64,000 nucleotides of DNA from Symbiodinium natans (taxonomy: Eukaryota > Sar > Dinophyceae > Suessiales > Symbiodiniaceae): NCBI GenBank assembly GCA_905221605.1, contig CAJNDS010000020.1, positions 1 through 64,000 on the forward strand, in the 5' to 3' direction. Made by a program: the position numbers and the translations under genes. Shown one piece after another: positions 53,120-63,485 of this stretch. Every line of letters begins with the position of its first letter. Within the stretch, counting starts at the first letter, position 1. A model generated the notes under the pieces. That model was not told the DNA's origin. It saw only the letters and a program-made list of their open reading frames with translations, and did not search any database.

Positions 53120-53844
53120 GTGCACCCCAAGCCCAACATGCCCTAAACCTTCAGCAGCCCGAAATCTTTAAACAGCCCTAAACTCTCCAAAGCCCCTAAA
53201 CCGCCTAAACCCCAAATCCCTTCCAACCTCAAACAGCCCTAAACTCTCTGAAGCCCCCCCCCCCCTGAGCCCTAAACCCCCCAAGGCCTTCAGCAGCCCT
53301 AAATTCTCTTGGCCCGAGAACCCTAACCCAGTTCCCTAAACCCTAAACCCTAAACCCTAAACCCTAAACCCTAAACCCTACCCCAAACTCTCCGGTCTCC
53401 TTAGCAGCCCATAGCTCTCTTGGCTCCTTAACCCAAAGCACAACCATCCACACCCTAGACCTTAAGCCCTACACCTTGAAAAACCCTAAGCCCCAAGCCC
53501 TAAAACCTTAAACAACCCTAAGCCCTAAGCCCTAAACCTTAAACAATCCTAAGCCCTAAGCCCTAAAACCTGAAACGACCCTAAACCCTAAGCCCTAAAC
53601 CTCAAACAACCCTACACGCCTGAACCTCCAACAGCCCCAAAACCCCCGAAACCTCAAGCGCCCCCTAAACCCTCCAAACATGAAACGCCCTAGCTAAACC
53701 TCCCCCAAAACCCCCACCAACCCGCAAACTCTCCCCTACACCCTACACCCCAAATCCTAAACCCTGAACCCTAAACCCTAAACCCTGAACCCTAAACCCT
53801 AAACCCTAAACCACAAACTCCCTTGGCCCCAAGGGGTCCTGGAG

Positions 53845-53913
53845 AAGTGCCTGTTCGACCTCGAGAGCCAAACGGGCTCCAAAGAAGGCCTCGTCCATCT
53901 CCTCAAGGCCGGG
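53845..53913 (+). CDS. Exon candidate in telomeric sandwich
   Basis: CTGGAG acceptor, KCLFDLESQTGSKEGLVHLL, ending in the first GTTTGGGG/GTTTAGGG repeat. CCCTAAA (53,755-53,810) on the left. Confidence 0.4.
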
Positions 53914-54498
53914 GTTTGGGGTTTAGGGTTTAGGGTTTAGGTTTAGGGTTTCGGGTTTGGGGTTTAGGGTTTAGGGTTTGGGGTTTAGAGTTTAGGGTTT
54001 GGGGTTTAGGGTTTGGAGTTTAGGGTTTGGGGAAGGCTTGGAAGCCCAGGGGTGCCTTTTACCCCTTTTTTTGGGTTCTGGGTTCCCTTCTAAAGTCACC
54101 AACCCCGAAGAAGGGTACCCTACTTATGAGGTGGCTAGTGAGGTTGCAGCGTTTTGGAGACTAGTCTTTGGGTGGAGGTGGTTGGGGTGGGGCGGGGGTG
54201 GGGGTGGTGGGTGGGGGGGGTTAAACCTAGCCCTCAACCCTAACCCCTAAATCCCGACACCGCACCGCACCCCACCCCCGCCACCAGCTGTCATATCCCC
54301 CGCCCAAGGCCACCATCACGTGCATCACCTCGAGCCATCTCTGTGAGGAAGACCCGGGGCCGGGGGGCCCAGAGGGTTCTCGGGGTTTAGGGTTCAGGGT
54401 TTAGGGTTTAGGATTTAGGGTGGTTTAGGGTTCAGAGTTTAGGGTTTAGGGTTTGGGCTGGCAGGTCTTTGAAGTCGCTCTCCAGAATGGTGTTTTTA

Positions 54499-54596
54499 CT
54501 TCTTGGTTTCTTCGCAGGCAATGAGGGAATTAGGTGCCCTATAGAATTCCTTACGGGGATATAAGGTGCCTAGTTCACCCTTCCCTAAGAACCAGT
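54499..54596. mobile_element. MITE of the GGTTCTTAG..GGGAATGAGGG family
   Basis: TTCTTGGTTTCTTCGCAGGC and AATGAGGGAATTAGGTGCC pair imperfectly with GGTGCCTAGTTCACCC and CCCTAAGAACCAGT. Confidence 0.6.
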
Positions 54597-54671
54597 CGGT
54601 TTAGGGCGTAGGGCTTAAGAGAGAAGCTGGGAGGTTAGGGCTTGGCGACACCGGGGGGGGTTAGGGTTTAG

Positions 54672-54775
54672 GGTGTAGGGTGTAGGGTGTGGGGTGTGGG
54701 GTGTGGGGTGTGGGGTGTGGGGTGTGGGGTGTGGGGTGTGGGGTGTGGGGTGTGGGGTGTGGGGTGTGGGGCTGG
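54672..54775. repeat. TGTGGGG heptamer array
   Basis: About 14 units of GTGTGGG after a few GTGTAGG; a further drifted telomere-like heptamer. Confidence 0.88.
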
Positions 54776-55704
54776 GGCTTAGGGCTTAGGGTGTGGGGTT
54801 TAGGACAGGGTTGGGGGTAAGGGATGACCGCGCTACCGTGCCACAAGCGTCACATCTGCGCGCGACATTGCCATGGGAAGCTCCAAGCTGAAGAGCTGCT
54901 ATGGAGCGCGCTGCGTACATGAATAGCCCTAAACCCTAAACCCTAAACCCTAAACCCTAAACCCCAAACCCTAAACCCTAAACCCTAAACCCTAAACCCC
55001 TTGTAAACCCTAAACCCTAAACCCGCAAAACCTCAACCCTATGCCCACCCATCGTTCCAGAAGTTGCCAGACTGGGGGTTCCTCGGTAGGGCTGAAGGCT
55101 GAGAATTCATGGCTTCCGCCGTGAACCGTTTAGGGTTTGAGGCCCAGAGGACGGCACCTTTTAGTGGAGTTACGGGTAGGGTAGGCCTTGGGGTTTAGGG
55201 TTTAGGGTTTAGGGTTTAGGGTTTAGGGTTTAGGGTTTAGGGTTCCGGGTATGTAAAACCCCTATCAACCCGATACTTATGAAATCGCCGTTCGCTCGCC
55301 GTTCAGCTCCTTCCACCCTGACGGCTAGCGGGCGGTGTAGAGTTTAGAATTTTGGGCTTAGGGCTTGGGGTTTGGGGTCTAGGGTTCAGGTTTTCGGACA
55401 ACTTCAGGCTTTGGTTCTCAGGGGTGTTTGGGAGCTTTCGGGGTTTCGGGCTCGAGGGGGGTTCAGGGGGCCATTGGGGGTGTGGAGGGGTTAGGGTTTA
55501 GGGTCTAGAGTTTAGTGTTTAGGATTAGGGGGTTTAGGGTTTAGTGTGTAGGGTTCGGGGCTTTAGGGTTTAGGGTTACAGTGCTGAAATCTTTCCCCAC
55601 GCTTGGCACAGGTCCGTTGCCCTGGAGTCGTCGTTGCAGGTGCGACGGGTGGCGTCTCTGAAGTCTTACGCGGTTGAGTGGTTTAGGTTTGAGGGGGTTT
55701 AGGG

Positions 55705-55810
55705 CTTGCCTCCTGATTGCTTAAGAATCCCTCAAAAATGTACTCCTCCTTGTAAGGGCAATATGAGGATTTTTATCTTGTATGTTCTGGGGTTCTTAAG
55801 CCACTAGTAG
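55705..55810. mobile_element. MITE of the ACTACT..GCTTAAGAACCC family
   Basis: GATTGCTTAAGAATCCC at the left pairs with GGGGTTCTTAAGCCACTAGT at the right; centre TATGAGGATTTTTATCTTG. Third member of the family in the window. Confidence 0.7.
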
Positions 55811-56315
55811 TTTAGGACTTAGGACTTAGGGTGTAGGGGTTAGGGTTGAGAGGCACAAAACCATGCAAAGACATCGAATTCCGGGCTGCATGAGTCTTGC
55901 CCTTGGGGTGCCCCTAGTGTGCTACAAGCCTACTTGAAGGCTCATGCATACTTATAGGTAGGATTATAAGTACCCTAATGAAGGTTATAAGCATAGTTAC
56001 CCCAGATAACCCAATGAAAAAGTAACCGCGAACCTTCAAGTACCTGTTGCGCTCACTTCGCGCCGGGAAAGGGATACACCAGCTGCGCAAGTTAACTTCA
56101 AGTATGGCATCACAATAGGAGCCCACAAAAGGGGTACAACTTAACCTTTTCTTCGGAAGCCCAATATGGTCACTTTTTGAAAGCATGGTCCCTTTTGGAG
56201 GTCCTGATTGTAAGGCGGCCCTGCTATTTGGAGGGAACTCACCACATGTGTCTCCACAATGATGTCACCACCAGCACCATGATTTTCCCACTTTCGGTTT
56301 GTAGAGAATATCCCC

Positions 56316-56428
56316 TACTTGGAGGTTCGTGGCACTTATAAGTAGTGTTATGGGCAGGGTAATGACGGTTGTGACCTTACTTGGGGTACTTGTAACCTTA
56401 CCTATAAGTACCCATGAGCCTCCAAGTA
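56316..56428. mobile_element. MITE of the GAGGTTCATGG..CTTATAAGTAGTGTTA family
   Basis: TACTTGGAGGTTCGTGGCAC and inverted GTACCCATGAGCCTCCAAGTA, 113 bp. The related arm at 55,925-56,010 may be a truncated copy. Confidence 0.75.
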
Positions 56429-56577
56429 TAGCTTGGGGTACCAGAAAGGGCCCATACTTTGGAAAGTAGAGGTCGACCCACCCCTGGCCCCATATAGCAA
56501 GCCCTCAACAGCATGTGATTAATAACCTAAACCCTAAACCCTAAACCCCAAACCCCAAACCCTAAACCCTAAACCCT

Positions 56578-56665
56578 AAACACTTGCGACGACGATTCTG
56601 GATTCTACGCCCCGGAAGAACTCAGGGTTGAAGATTTGAAGATCGTTCAGGAGCTTTACGGCGGC
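56578..56665 (+). CDS. Open island in telomeric sandwich
   Basis: The whole island is open: CDDDSGFYAPEELRVEDLK then IVQELYGG. There is no AG at its left edge, so an exon could start only after the internal CTCAG. GCTTAG at the right could be a GC donor. Confidence 0.35.
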
Positions 56666-56944
56666 TTAGGGTTTAGGGTTTAGGGTTTAGGGTTTAGGGT
56701 TTAGGGTTTGGGGTTTAGGGTTTAGGGTTTAGGGCTTTAGGGTTTGGGGTTTTGGGTTTAGGGTTTAGGGTTTGGGGTGTGGGGACATGAGCAGGCCGAG
56801 TGGCGACGGCAGCGCCAAGAGATCGCCACCTGGGCCAATGGCATCTGCCGCGAGGTGCCAGCTGTTCTTACTGTTGGTTACTAGGAGTTTAGGGTTTAGG
56901 GTTCATGGTTCAGGGACTAGTCTTAGGGTCTTAGGGATTTAGAG

Positions 56945-57185
56945 TCGTCGGGTTTTAGGATTTAGGGTCTTAGGGTTTTAGGGTTTTAGGGTTTTAGGGT
57001 TTAAGGTGCTAAGGGTTTAGGTCTTAGAGTTTTAGGGTTTCAGGGTTTAGGGTCCTGGGGTTTTAGGGTCTTAGGGCTCTATGGGCTAAGGGTTTAGGGT
57101 TTTAGGGTCTTAGGGTTTAGGGTCTTACAGGGTTTCAGGGTTTAGGGTGTAGGGTTTTCAGGGTTTAGGGTCGTGGGGTCTTTGG
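56945..57185. repeat. TTTTAGGG / TCTTAGGG variant array
   Basis: Octameric variants with T insertions, irregular. Confidence 0.7.
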
Positions 57186-57552
57186 GTTTAAGGCTTGGGA
57201 ATGAAGTTTCAAAATCCAGGTAGGCCCTTGGGGCATTTCATATTCTCCCTCATTGGATTTAAGAGCATCATCTTCATTTCAAATGTGTTTACCCAAGGAG
57301 TGCGAGTCAAACCCTAAAACCCTAAAACCCTAAAACCCTAAGATAGCGAAGGTCACTCCCCCAGTGCCCTTCATGGTGGGACGCAGCTTACTTCCCTAGC
57401 GAGCTCCCTGCTAAGCCGGCCCTTCGGATGCCTACCAAGATGTACGCTCATCCTGTGTTACAGCATGGGTCTAACCCCAATTAAGATATACTAGGCTCTT
57501 GGTATATCCTCTGTCTCTAGGAGTTATTAGGGGCGGAATTCTGGGGAGCGGA

Positions 57553-57645
57553 TTCTCCGCGGATTTTTGCGCAAGGCCCCTCGGATTTTCTCGCGTATTT
57601 TCTTGCGGATTTTCTCGCGGATTTCGCGCGGATTTTTCTTAATAC
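57553..57645. repeat. Short tandem repeat of GCGGATTTTCTC-type words
   Basis: About seven imperfect units of 12-13 bp. The minus frame is a Lys/Arg-rich IREKIRKK repeat, the plus frame RIFSRIF; both are probably artefacts. Confidence 0.7.
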
Positions 57646-57964
57646 TTGTTTTCCTCTTTGAAAAATCCCCGCCGAAATCAGCGCAAAAATCCCCGTGCGA
57701 CGTCAGCCCCGACGTCAGCCAACACATCCACGCGCCGGAACATCGAAAAAAACCCTGCAAAGTTTGCCCAGATCCCTAGTGCCAAGAGTTAATCTGTTGG
57801 GAAAGGTTAACCGCTCTCTGAATCGCCCCTACGAACCCAACATAGAAACCGAACCATCATGAGTCTACCTACGTGACAGGAACTCTCTTGACAAGGAACC
57901 CACCCTCGGGCCCCAACCGCCTGTCGAACCTTCCGGAATCTCCACACAGAACCCATAATATTAG

Positions 57965-58164
57965 TATTTTACCGGGGCAGCAACCGAATCATCCGGGTCT
58001 TTGAGCCACAGCCTCTGCCTCGAAGAGTTAATCCGGTAGCCCGTGGATTTACCGCTCAAAAAGGCCCTATCTTTGGGGGTTATGTGACCGTGTACAAGCC
58101 TGTCTTGTTCATGCGGTATGACTGGGCAGTAGACTTCTTTCTGGCGGTTGCAAGACTGAGCGAG
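57965..58164 (+). CDS. Strong exon of unknown family, 66 codons
   Basis: Open from TATTAG acceptor to the consensus donor GAG|GTGAGT. It reads FYRGSNRIIRVFEPQPLP, then FTAQKGPIFGGYVTVYKP and LFMRYDWAVDFFLAVARLSE. It contains no Met until late, so ATG-based scanning misses it; the minus-strand 78-codon frame over the same bases is its shadow. The hydrophobic final segment could be membrane-associated. Not recognised. Confidence 0.55.
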
Positions 58165-58392
58165 GTGAGTGACAGCCGCGTGTTGGTGCCACCTCACGGT
58201 AGTAGAGCCCTAAACCCTAAACCTTAAACCCCTAAACCCCTAAACCCCTAAGCCCGTAAGCCCCAAATCCCCAGATGCCTGACCCCACAGATCCACCCCC
58301 TAAGCCTGCACTTTTTCAGCCTTTAGGTTGCTTCAGGGGCATAAGCCTTATACACCCTAAACCCTAAACCCTAAACCCTACACCCTAAACCC

Positions 58393-58495
58393 GAGGTTCA
58401 TGGGCACTTCTAAGTAGTGTTATGAGTAGGGTTCTTTATGGTTAGAACCTTACTTAGGGTACTTGTAACCTTACTTGTAAGTGCCCATGAACCTC
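58393..58495. mobile_element. MITE of the GAGGTTCATGG family, directly abutting CCCTAAACCC
   Basis: GAGGTTCATGGGCACTTCTA with inverted TTGTAAGTGCCCATGAACCTC, 103 bp, near-palindromic. Second member with 56316-56428. Confidence 0.8.
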
Positions 58496-58783
58496 CAAGT
58501 GCACCCGCAAGACTGCGCCCAGCATGCAACACCCTCTTTACCGGCCACTGCTACTCACTCAGGTCTGGAACCTGAAACCGCCAAACCCTAAACCCCAAGA
58601 GGCTCCGGATGCTTCAGAGTTTCGGGTAGGACGAGGGGGCCCCAAATGTTTAGGGTTTCGGACCGTTTATCGTATAGCATCCGTAAACCCTAAACCCTAA
58701 ACCCTAAACCCTAAGCCCTAAACCCTAAACCCTAAACCCTGACCTCCGGTGCTCCTTCGTGCGCGCTTGCCCGCGGCGCGTCC

Positions 58784-58862
58784 AGGCACGGAGCCTCCTC
58801 CGGGGACTTCGTGAAGGCTTCGACACGCTGAGCCTGCGGCTCACCCTGAAGCTGAGGCCGGG
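58784..58862 (+). CDS. Exon candidate in telomeric sandwich
   Basis: CGTCCAG acceptor, ARSLLRGLREGFDTLSLRLT, ending G|GTTTAGG. The open frame extends left through DLRCSFVRACPRR. Third positions nearly all G/C. Confidence 0.4.
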
Positions 58863-59159
58863 TTTAGGGTTTAGGGTTTAGGGTTTAGGGGTTAGGGTTT
58901 AGGGCTTAGGGTTTAGGGTTCAGGGTTCAGGGTCTAGGGTTTAGGGTTTAGGGTTTACTGTAGGGTTTAGGGTTAGGGTTGCTTTGCTTAGTCGGTCATG
59001 TGCAAAAGACCTCTCTACACTTGCGAAAGGCCCCCAAGGTCAGATCCTGTACTGCGCCCTATGCTACTTTGAACCGGAAAAAGTTTATGCCCCCAAAGCA
59101 CTCTTTAGGGTTCATAAACGCCCCCCCAAGGGCTCTGCAAGCTGATGCGATATCCTCTA

Positions 59160-61220
59160 AATGAGGGCGTGCTTATAGTGGGGTTTCCTAAGTATGAAGG
59201 TCATGTATCATATCAGGGACCTCAGAAAGGGGACCGTCATTTAGGGCGCAGAAAAAGGTAGACAATAAACCCCCAAAGTTGTTCGGGGTTTGCAGAAACT
59301 CAGGCCGGGATTGTTTGCACATGAGGCTTTGAAGGATTGACCCCAAGAGGGGCTGTGTAGCCACCCCACTTTGCGGCCCAAGTATGCACCTGATGCCGGC
59401 GAAGCAGCGGGGATTTAGGGTTTAGGGTTTAGGGTTTAGGGTTTAGGGTTTAGGGTTTAGGGTTTAGGGTTTAGGGTTTAGGGCCGAGGGCCTGAGTGAC
59501 CGGAGCCACACCAGGCACAACTTGTGACATCAGCTGAACTTTCCGGTAGCTCAGTATATATAGGGCCTGTAGGCTTTTAGGCTTAAGGTTTAGCATTTAG
59601 GGAAGGAACTCGCACGAAACCCATTTACATCTGAGAACGGCTGGCAGGCTTCGCCCCCCAGCGCCTTAAACCCCTAAAAGGGCCAAAAAGCAAGAGCACA
59701 AGTCCAAGGTCTCAAACCCTAAACCCTAACCCTAAACCCTAAACCCTAAACCCTAAACCCTAAACCCTAAACCCTAAACCCTAAACCCTAAACCCTAAAC
59801 CCTAAACCCTAAACCCTAAACCCTAAGCCCTAAGCCCTAAGCCCTAAGCCCTAAACCCTAAACCCTAAACCCTAAACCCTACACCCTAAACCCTAAACCC
59901 TAAACCCTAACCACCCCAAAGGATCCTGCCACCGAGCCTTCAAGTTTCGAACTTTGATGTGGGCATTTCCAAATACTAGCCAAATACAGGGGGTTTAGGG
60001 GCTTAGGGTTTGGGGTTAAGGGTTTGGGGTTTAGGGTTTAGGGTTTAGGGCTCATCTACCCCAAAAATAATAGAGTCCCCAACAAGGGTGCAACCTAATT
60101 TTTCTGAAGCTCATGTCGCATCTTTCATGTCGCATCTTGGTTGTTTGGTAACCTCGTCCAAGTCCCTCAATCCCTGTACACCCTTTACTGGGTTTTGGAG
60201 TTTTTGGAGTACTATACTTAAGTACATTCTTGTTGGTTCTGGGCTCCGATTATAGCTACGTATACCCAAAAAGTATATACTTTTGTTTTAGGGTTTACTC
60301 CAAAGTAGGGTTTAGGGGATAGGGATTAGGCGCCAGGCACTTGCTTCATCTGGCACATGTCCGGGCCGCGCAGGCCATTCCCCAGGCCCAGACACGGAAC
60401 GGTCCCTAATTTTAACGCTACGCGACCCGCCTCGGCCCGGCCCAGCGCATCCGCGTGAGCATGGTGATTCCGCAGCGCCCAAGTCACTGGACCCCAAGCA
60501 ATAAGGGTTGGGTTGAGGGTTGAGGGTTGAGGGTTCCGGGTTTATGGTTTATGGTTTGGGATTTGGGGTTGAGGGTTAGTTTAGGGCTCAAGGTTCACGC
60601 TTTGGGGTTGAGGGTTTTTTTGGGTTTAGGGTTCGGCTTGGAGTGATCGTAGGGTTGAGCCAGGCCCTTTAAGGTTTAAGGCGACTCTTCGGCATAGTGG
60701 GGAGGGGGGAGGTGGGGTGGGGGGAGGAGAGGGGGGGGGGGTGGGGGGGGGAGGGGGGGGGGGGGGGGGGGAGGGGGTAGCAGGGGGGGGGGGAAGGGGG
60801 TAAGAGGGGGGGGGGCGGGGGGCCCTGCTGGGAGGGGCTTCAACTGCCTCTGGGGCGGGGGGCCCTGCTGGGAGGGGCTTCAACTGCCTCTGGTCCTGGC
60901 GAACCGTCCGCTGGCGGAATCCGGGGGGTATTTATTTGAGGCCGGTTCCGAAAAAGGGCTTTGGGTGTGGAGGATTTGGAGGGGGGTGCCTGTACACCTC
61001 CGGCCCGAGGCCTCGGCGGATTCACATCGGCTATCCCTTTTTAGGGTTTGGGGTTTCGGGTTTCGGCTTTAGGGTTTAGGGTTCATGTCAATCCCTTTCT
61101 TAAGGAATGACCCTCCAATCATATCCCCAGCACAAAGTACTTCTGAGGCATATTCCCTCATTTTAGGGATGGTGTCCCTAAATGAGGGATAGTGGCGTCT
61201 CCGTGTCGCAGTACGGCACT
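59160..61220. other. Telomeric arrays, G-rich tract and unique spacers
   Basis: TTTAGGG at 59,413-59,481; CCCTAAA with CCCTAAG variants at 59,716-59,910; G-rich tract 60,700-60,830; two perfect 40-bp copies ending AACTGCCTCTGG at 60,814-60,893; a hairpin CCCTCATTTTAGGGA / TCCCTAAATGAGGG at 61,155-61,188. No exon was settled. Confidence 0.5.
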
Positions 61221-61439
61221 GTGTGGATCCTAAACCCTAAACCCTAAACCCTAAACCCTCTATAGACCTAAACCCTAAACTCCACAGGGGGGCAGAAGTG
61301 TTAGGGTGGTGCATTATCCTACTGCAAGCCCGCCCTTAATAAGCCCGGGTAGCAGGTTCTGAAACAACGGCTTTTGGTTGTTGAACCCAGGTCCTGGAGT
61401 CCTTGTTGCTGAAGTTGGGGTTGGGTTTAGGGTTTAAGG

Positions 61440-61662
61440 TTTAGGGTTTAGGGTTTAAGGGTTTAAGGGTTTAAGGGTTTAAGGGTTTAAGGGTTTAAGG
61501 GTTTAAGGGTTTACGGGTTTAAGGGTTTAAGGGTTTAAGGGTTTAAGGGTTTAAGGGTTTACGGGTTTAAGGGTTTACGGGTTTAAGGGTTTAAGGGTTT
61601 AAGGGTTTAAGGGTTTAAGCGTTTAAGGGTGTAAGGGTTTAAGGGTTTAAGGGTGAGGGTTT
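61440..61662. repeat. Homogeneous TTTAAGGG octamer array
   Basis: About 27 units of GGGTTTAA with occasional TTTACGGG. Confidence 0.92.
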
Positions 61663-61802
61663 GAATCCGGCTTTTACCCTTGTAGAAGTGTTGCATAAAC
61701 GACATGAAGGCTCTGGCCGGAGAAAGCCCCTATGTCCTAAGCCCTGAAGCCTAAACCTTAAAAAACCCGAAACCTTAGACCTTATGCCTCAAGCAGAAAC
61801 TC

Positions 61803-61937
61803 TAAGCCCTAAGCCCTAAGCCCTAAGCCCTAAGCCCTAAGCCCTAAGCCCTAAGCCCTAAGCCCTAAGCCCTAAGCCCTAAGCCCTAAGCCCTAAGCCC
61901 TAAGCCCCAAGCGGAAGCCCTAAGCCCTAAGCCCTAG
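61803..61937. repeat. Homogeneous CCCTAAG heptamer array
   Basis: About 18 units, opposite orientation to the preceding TTTAAGGG array; the matching CTTAGGG variant also occurs at 36,400-36,460. Confidence 0.92.
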
Positions 61938-62123
61938 CCACCCTCAGCCCGAAAACCTTCTAAAGGTCAACACCCCCCCCCCCCCCCCTCTGACCCCTAA
62001 CCCTAAACCCTAAACCCTAAACCCTAAACCCTAAACCCTAAACCCTAAACCCTAAACCCTAAACCCTAAACCCTAAACCCTAAACCCTAAACCCTAAACC
62101 CTAAACCCCCCATTCGTCTTGAG

Positions 62124-62197
62124 GAGACGGCGGAGATCCGCCCGCCCGCCATGAGCCTCGGGGACTGCCCAGCAGAGGTGGCCCAAGGAGAGTTTTG
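62124..62197 (+). CDS. Exon candidate in the last telomeric sandwich
   Basis: CTTGAG acceptor, ETAEIRPPAMSLGDCPAE then VAQGEFW, ending G|GTTTAG. CCCTAAA 61,995-62,106 on the left, TTTAGGG on the right. Confidence 0.38.
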
Positions 62198-62642
62198 GTT
62201 TAGGGCTTGGGGTTTAGGGTTTAGGGTTTAGGGTTTAGGGTTTAGGGTTTGGGGTTTGGGGTTTGTGGTTTAGGGTTTGGGGTGTAGGTTTTGGGGTTAA
62301 GGGGTTTGGGGGGTGTAGTCCGCTACCCAAATTAACGACGCTGAAAATTAGGGTTTAGGGGGCTTGGGTTTAACGTCGAAGTTCATCTCTGCTTAAACAG
62401 GGTTGTACAAGGTTGTAAGCAGAAACAACTACAAGTCGTGTCCGGCGACAACTTTGTTTATTCCGGGAACCAAGCCCCCAAGCCCTAAAACCAAACCCTG
62501 AGCCGATGACCATGAAGCTTGCGGGGCTCCCTTTGCTTTGTGAGAACCGGACAGAAAGGAACTGCTCTATCTTGGGATGATCCCCCCCCAGGTTCGAACA
62601 ATCCTAATAGGTAAACCCTAAACCCTAAACCCTAAACCCTAA

Positions 62643-63485
62643 TAGGGATCATAATCGGTGGGTGCTCTCCAGCGTTTGGGTTTACTCCATGGATAGTCCG
62701 GCCGAGGAGATCGACGAGTCCATGTACATGTATATGTATGTATATTATAGATAGATAGATAGATAGATATATATACTAGAAGAGGGATGGCCCGAAAGCA
62801 TCGATTTGCCGTGCGTTGACTCCATGCACTTGATTCTTTGTAATCGAACTGTATGCACTTGGAGAAATGTATGCCCTTACATGGTTGCATAGTCACTTGT
62901 ACACTGCACTTGTATGCACTGGAACCGCATGGCATTCAAGTGTGTGGAGTTGAATGCCATGCACTTGTGGTCAACTCTGTAGACTTTTCATCGGCGTTGA
63001 AGACAACGCCGAGCTCCAGCGGCCGGTCGCGGCACGCACCTGCGCCGGTGCAAGGAAAGAAGCAGAAACCACACAAGCACAAAAACAGACAAAAGAGGTG
63101 GAGTCTAAGTAAGGGCCGTGCATGTTGGTCGCCATGGAATACCTGCGCGCAGAAAACAGCTTCACTTGCAAGTCGGTCGACAAAGGTGCCAATCGTCCCG
63201 GGCGGTCCTAGCTGCATTTTCACACACGCGTGCGTCGCACCGTCATATTAAACAGAGGTGGCCGCGCCGTCGTACTTTCGCAAGACAGCGTCCGTTTGGG
63301 GAACCCACATGTGTATTTGTCTGACATGTGGCACCCGCGCTCCGAATTGACACGCTGCCTTGCAGAGGCTAACCTTTTCATCGCAAGCGCGCCGTCGACT
63401 TGAAATCATGTGCGCCAGCTTCCCACTCCGGGTCGCGTCGCGCTTCCCTCTCCATTCCGGATTGACGTTACTACTTACTACAAAG
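62643..63485. other. Unique flank beyond the telomeric block
   Basis: No telomeric repeats. (ATAG)n/(TA)n at 62,746-62,775. 62,830-62,970 has repeated TGCACTTG words and a hairpin GCATGGCATTCAA / TTGAATGCCATGC (62,927-62,962). The frames here are short and overlapping on both strands; this could be the 3' untranslated region of the gene at the right edge. Confidence 0.4.

Larger units (their letters stand above)
13641..62642. repeat. 49-kb mosaic of interstitial telomeric arrays
   Basis: Dozens of arrays of CCCTAAA or TTTAGGG separated by unique islands. The longest near-perfect CCCTAAA arrays: 13650-13738, 22181-22290, 25260-25378, 28496-28618, 36176-36268, 37965-38065, 46510-46662, 50220-50362, 59716-59828, 61995-62106. 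The longest TTTAGGG arrays: 24716-24810, 25512-25590, 32390-32432, 35648-35714, 36460-36525, 38445-38526, 38645-38712, 42995-43056, 59413-59481. Orientation alternates, and around the GC-rich islands it is mostly CCCTAAA on the left and TTTAGGG on the right. Translations of the arrays give TLNPKP or GLGFRV strings and were ignored. Confidence 0.9.

Noticed and set aside
57527-57779. Lys/Arg-rich and Phe/Ser-rich frames
   Set aside because: Opposite-strand readings of a 12-13 bp tandem repeat.
13641-62642. CRISPR-like array interpretation of regularly spaced repeats
   Set aside because: The repeats are 7-mers of telomeric type in tandem, spacers are irregular, and all context is eukaryotic.
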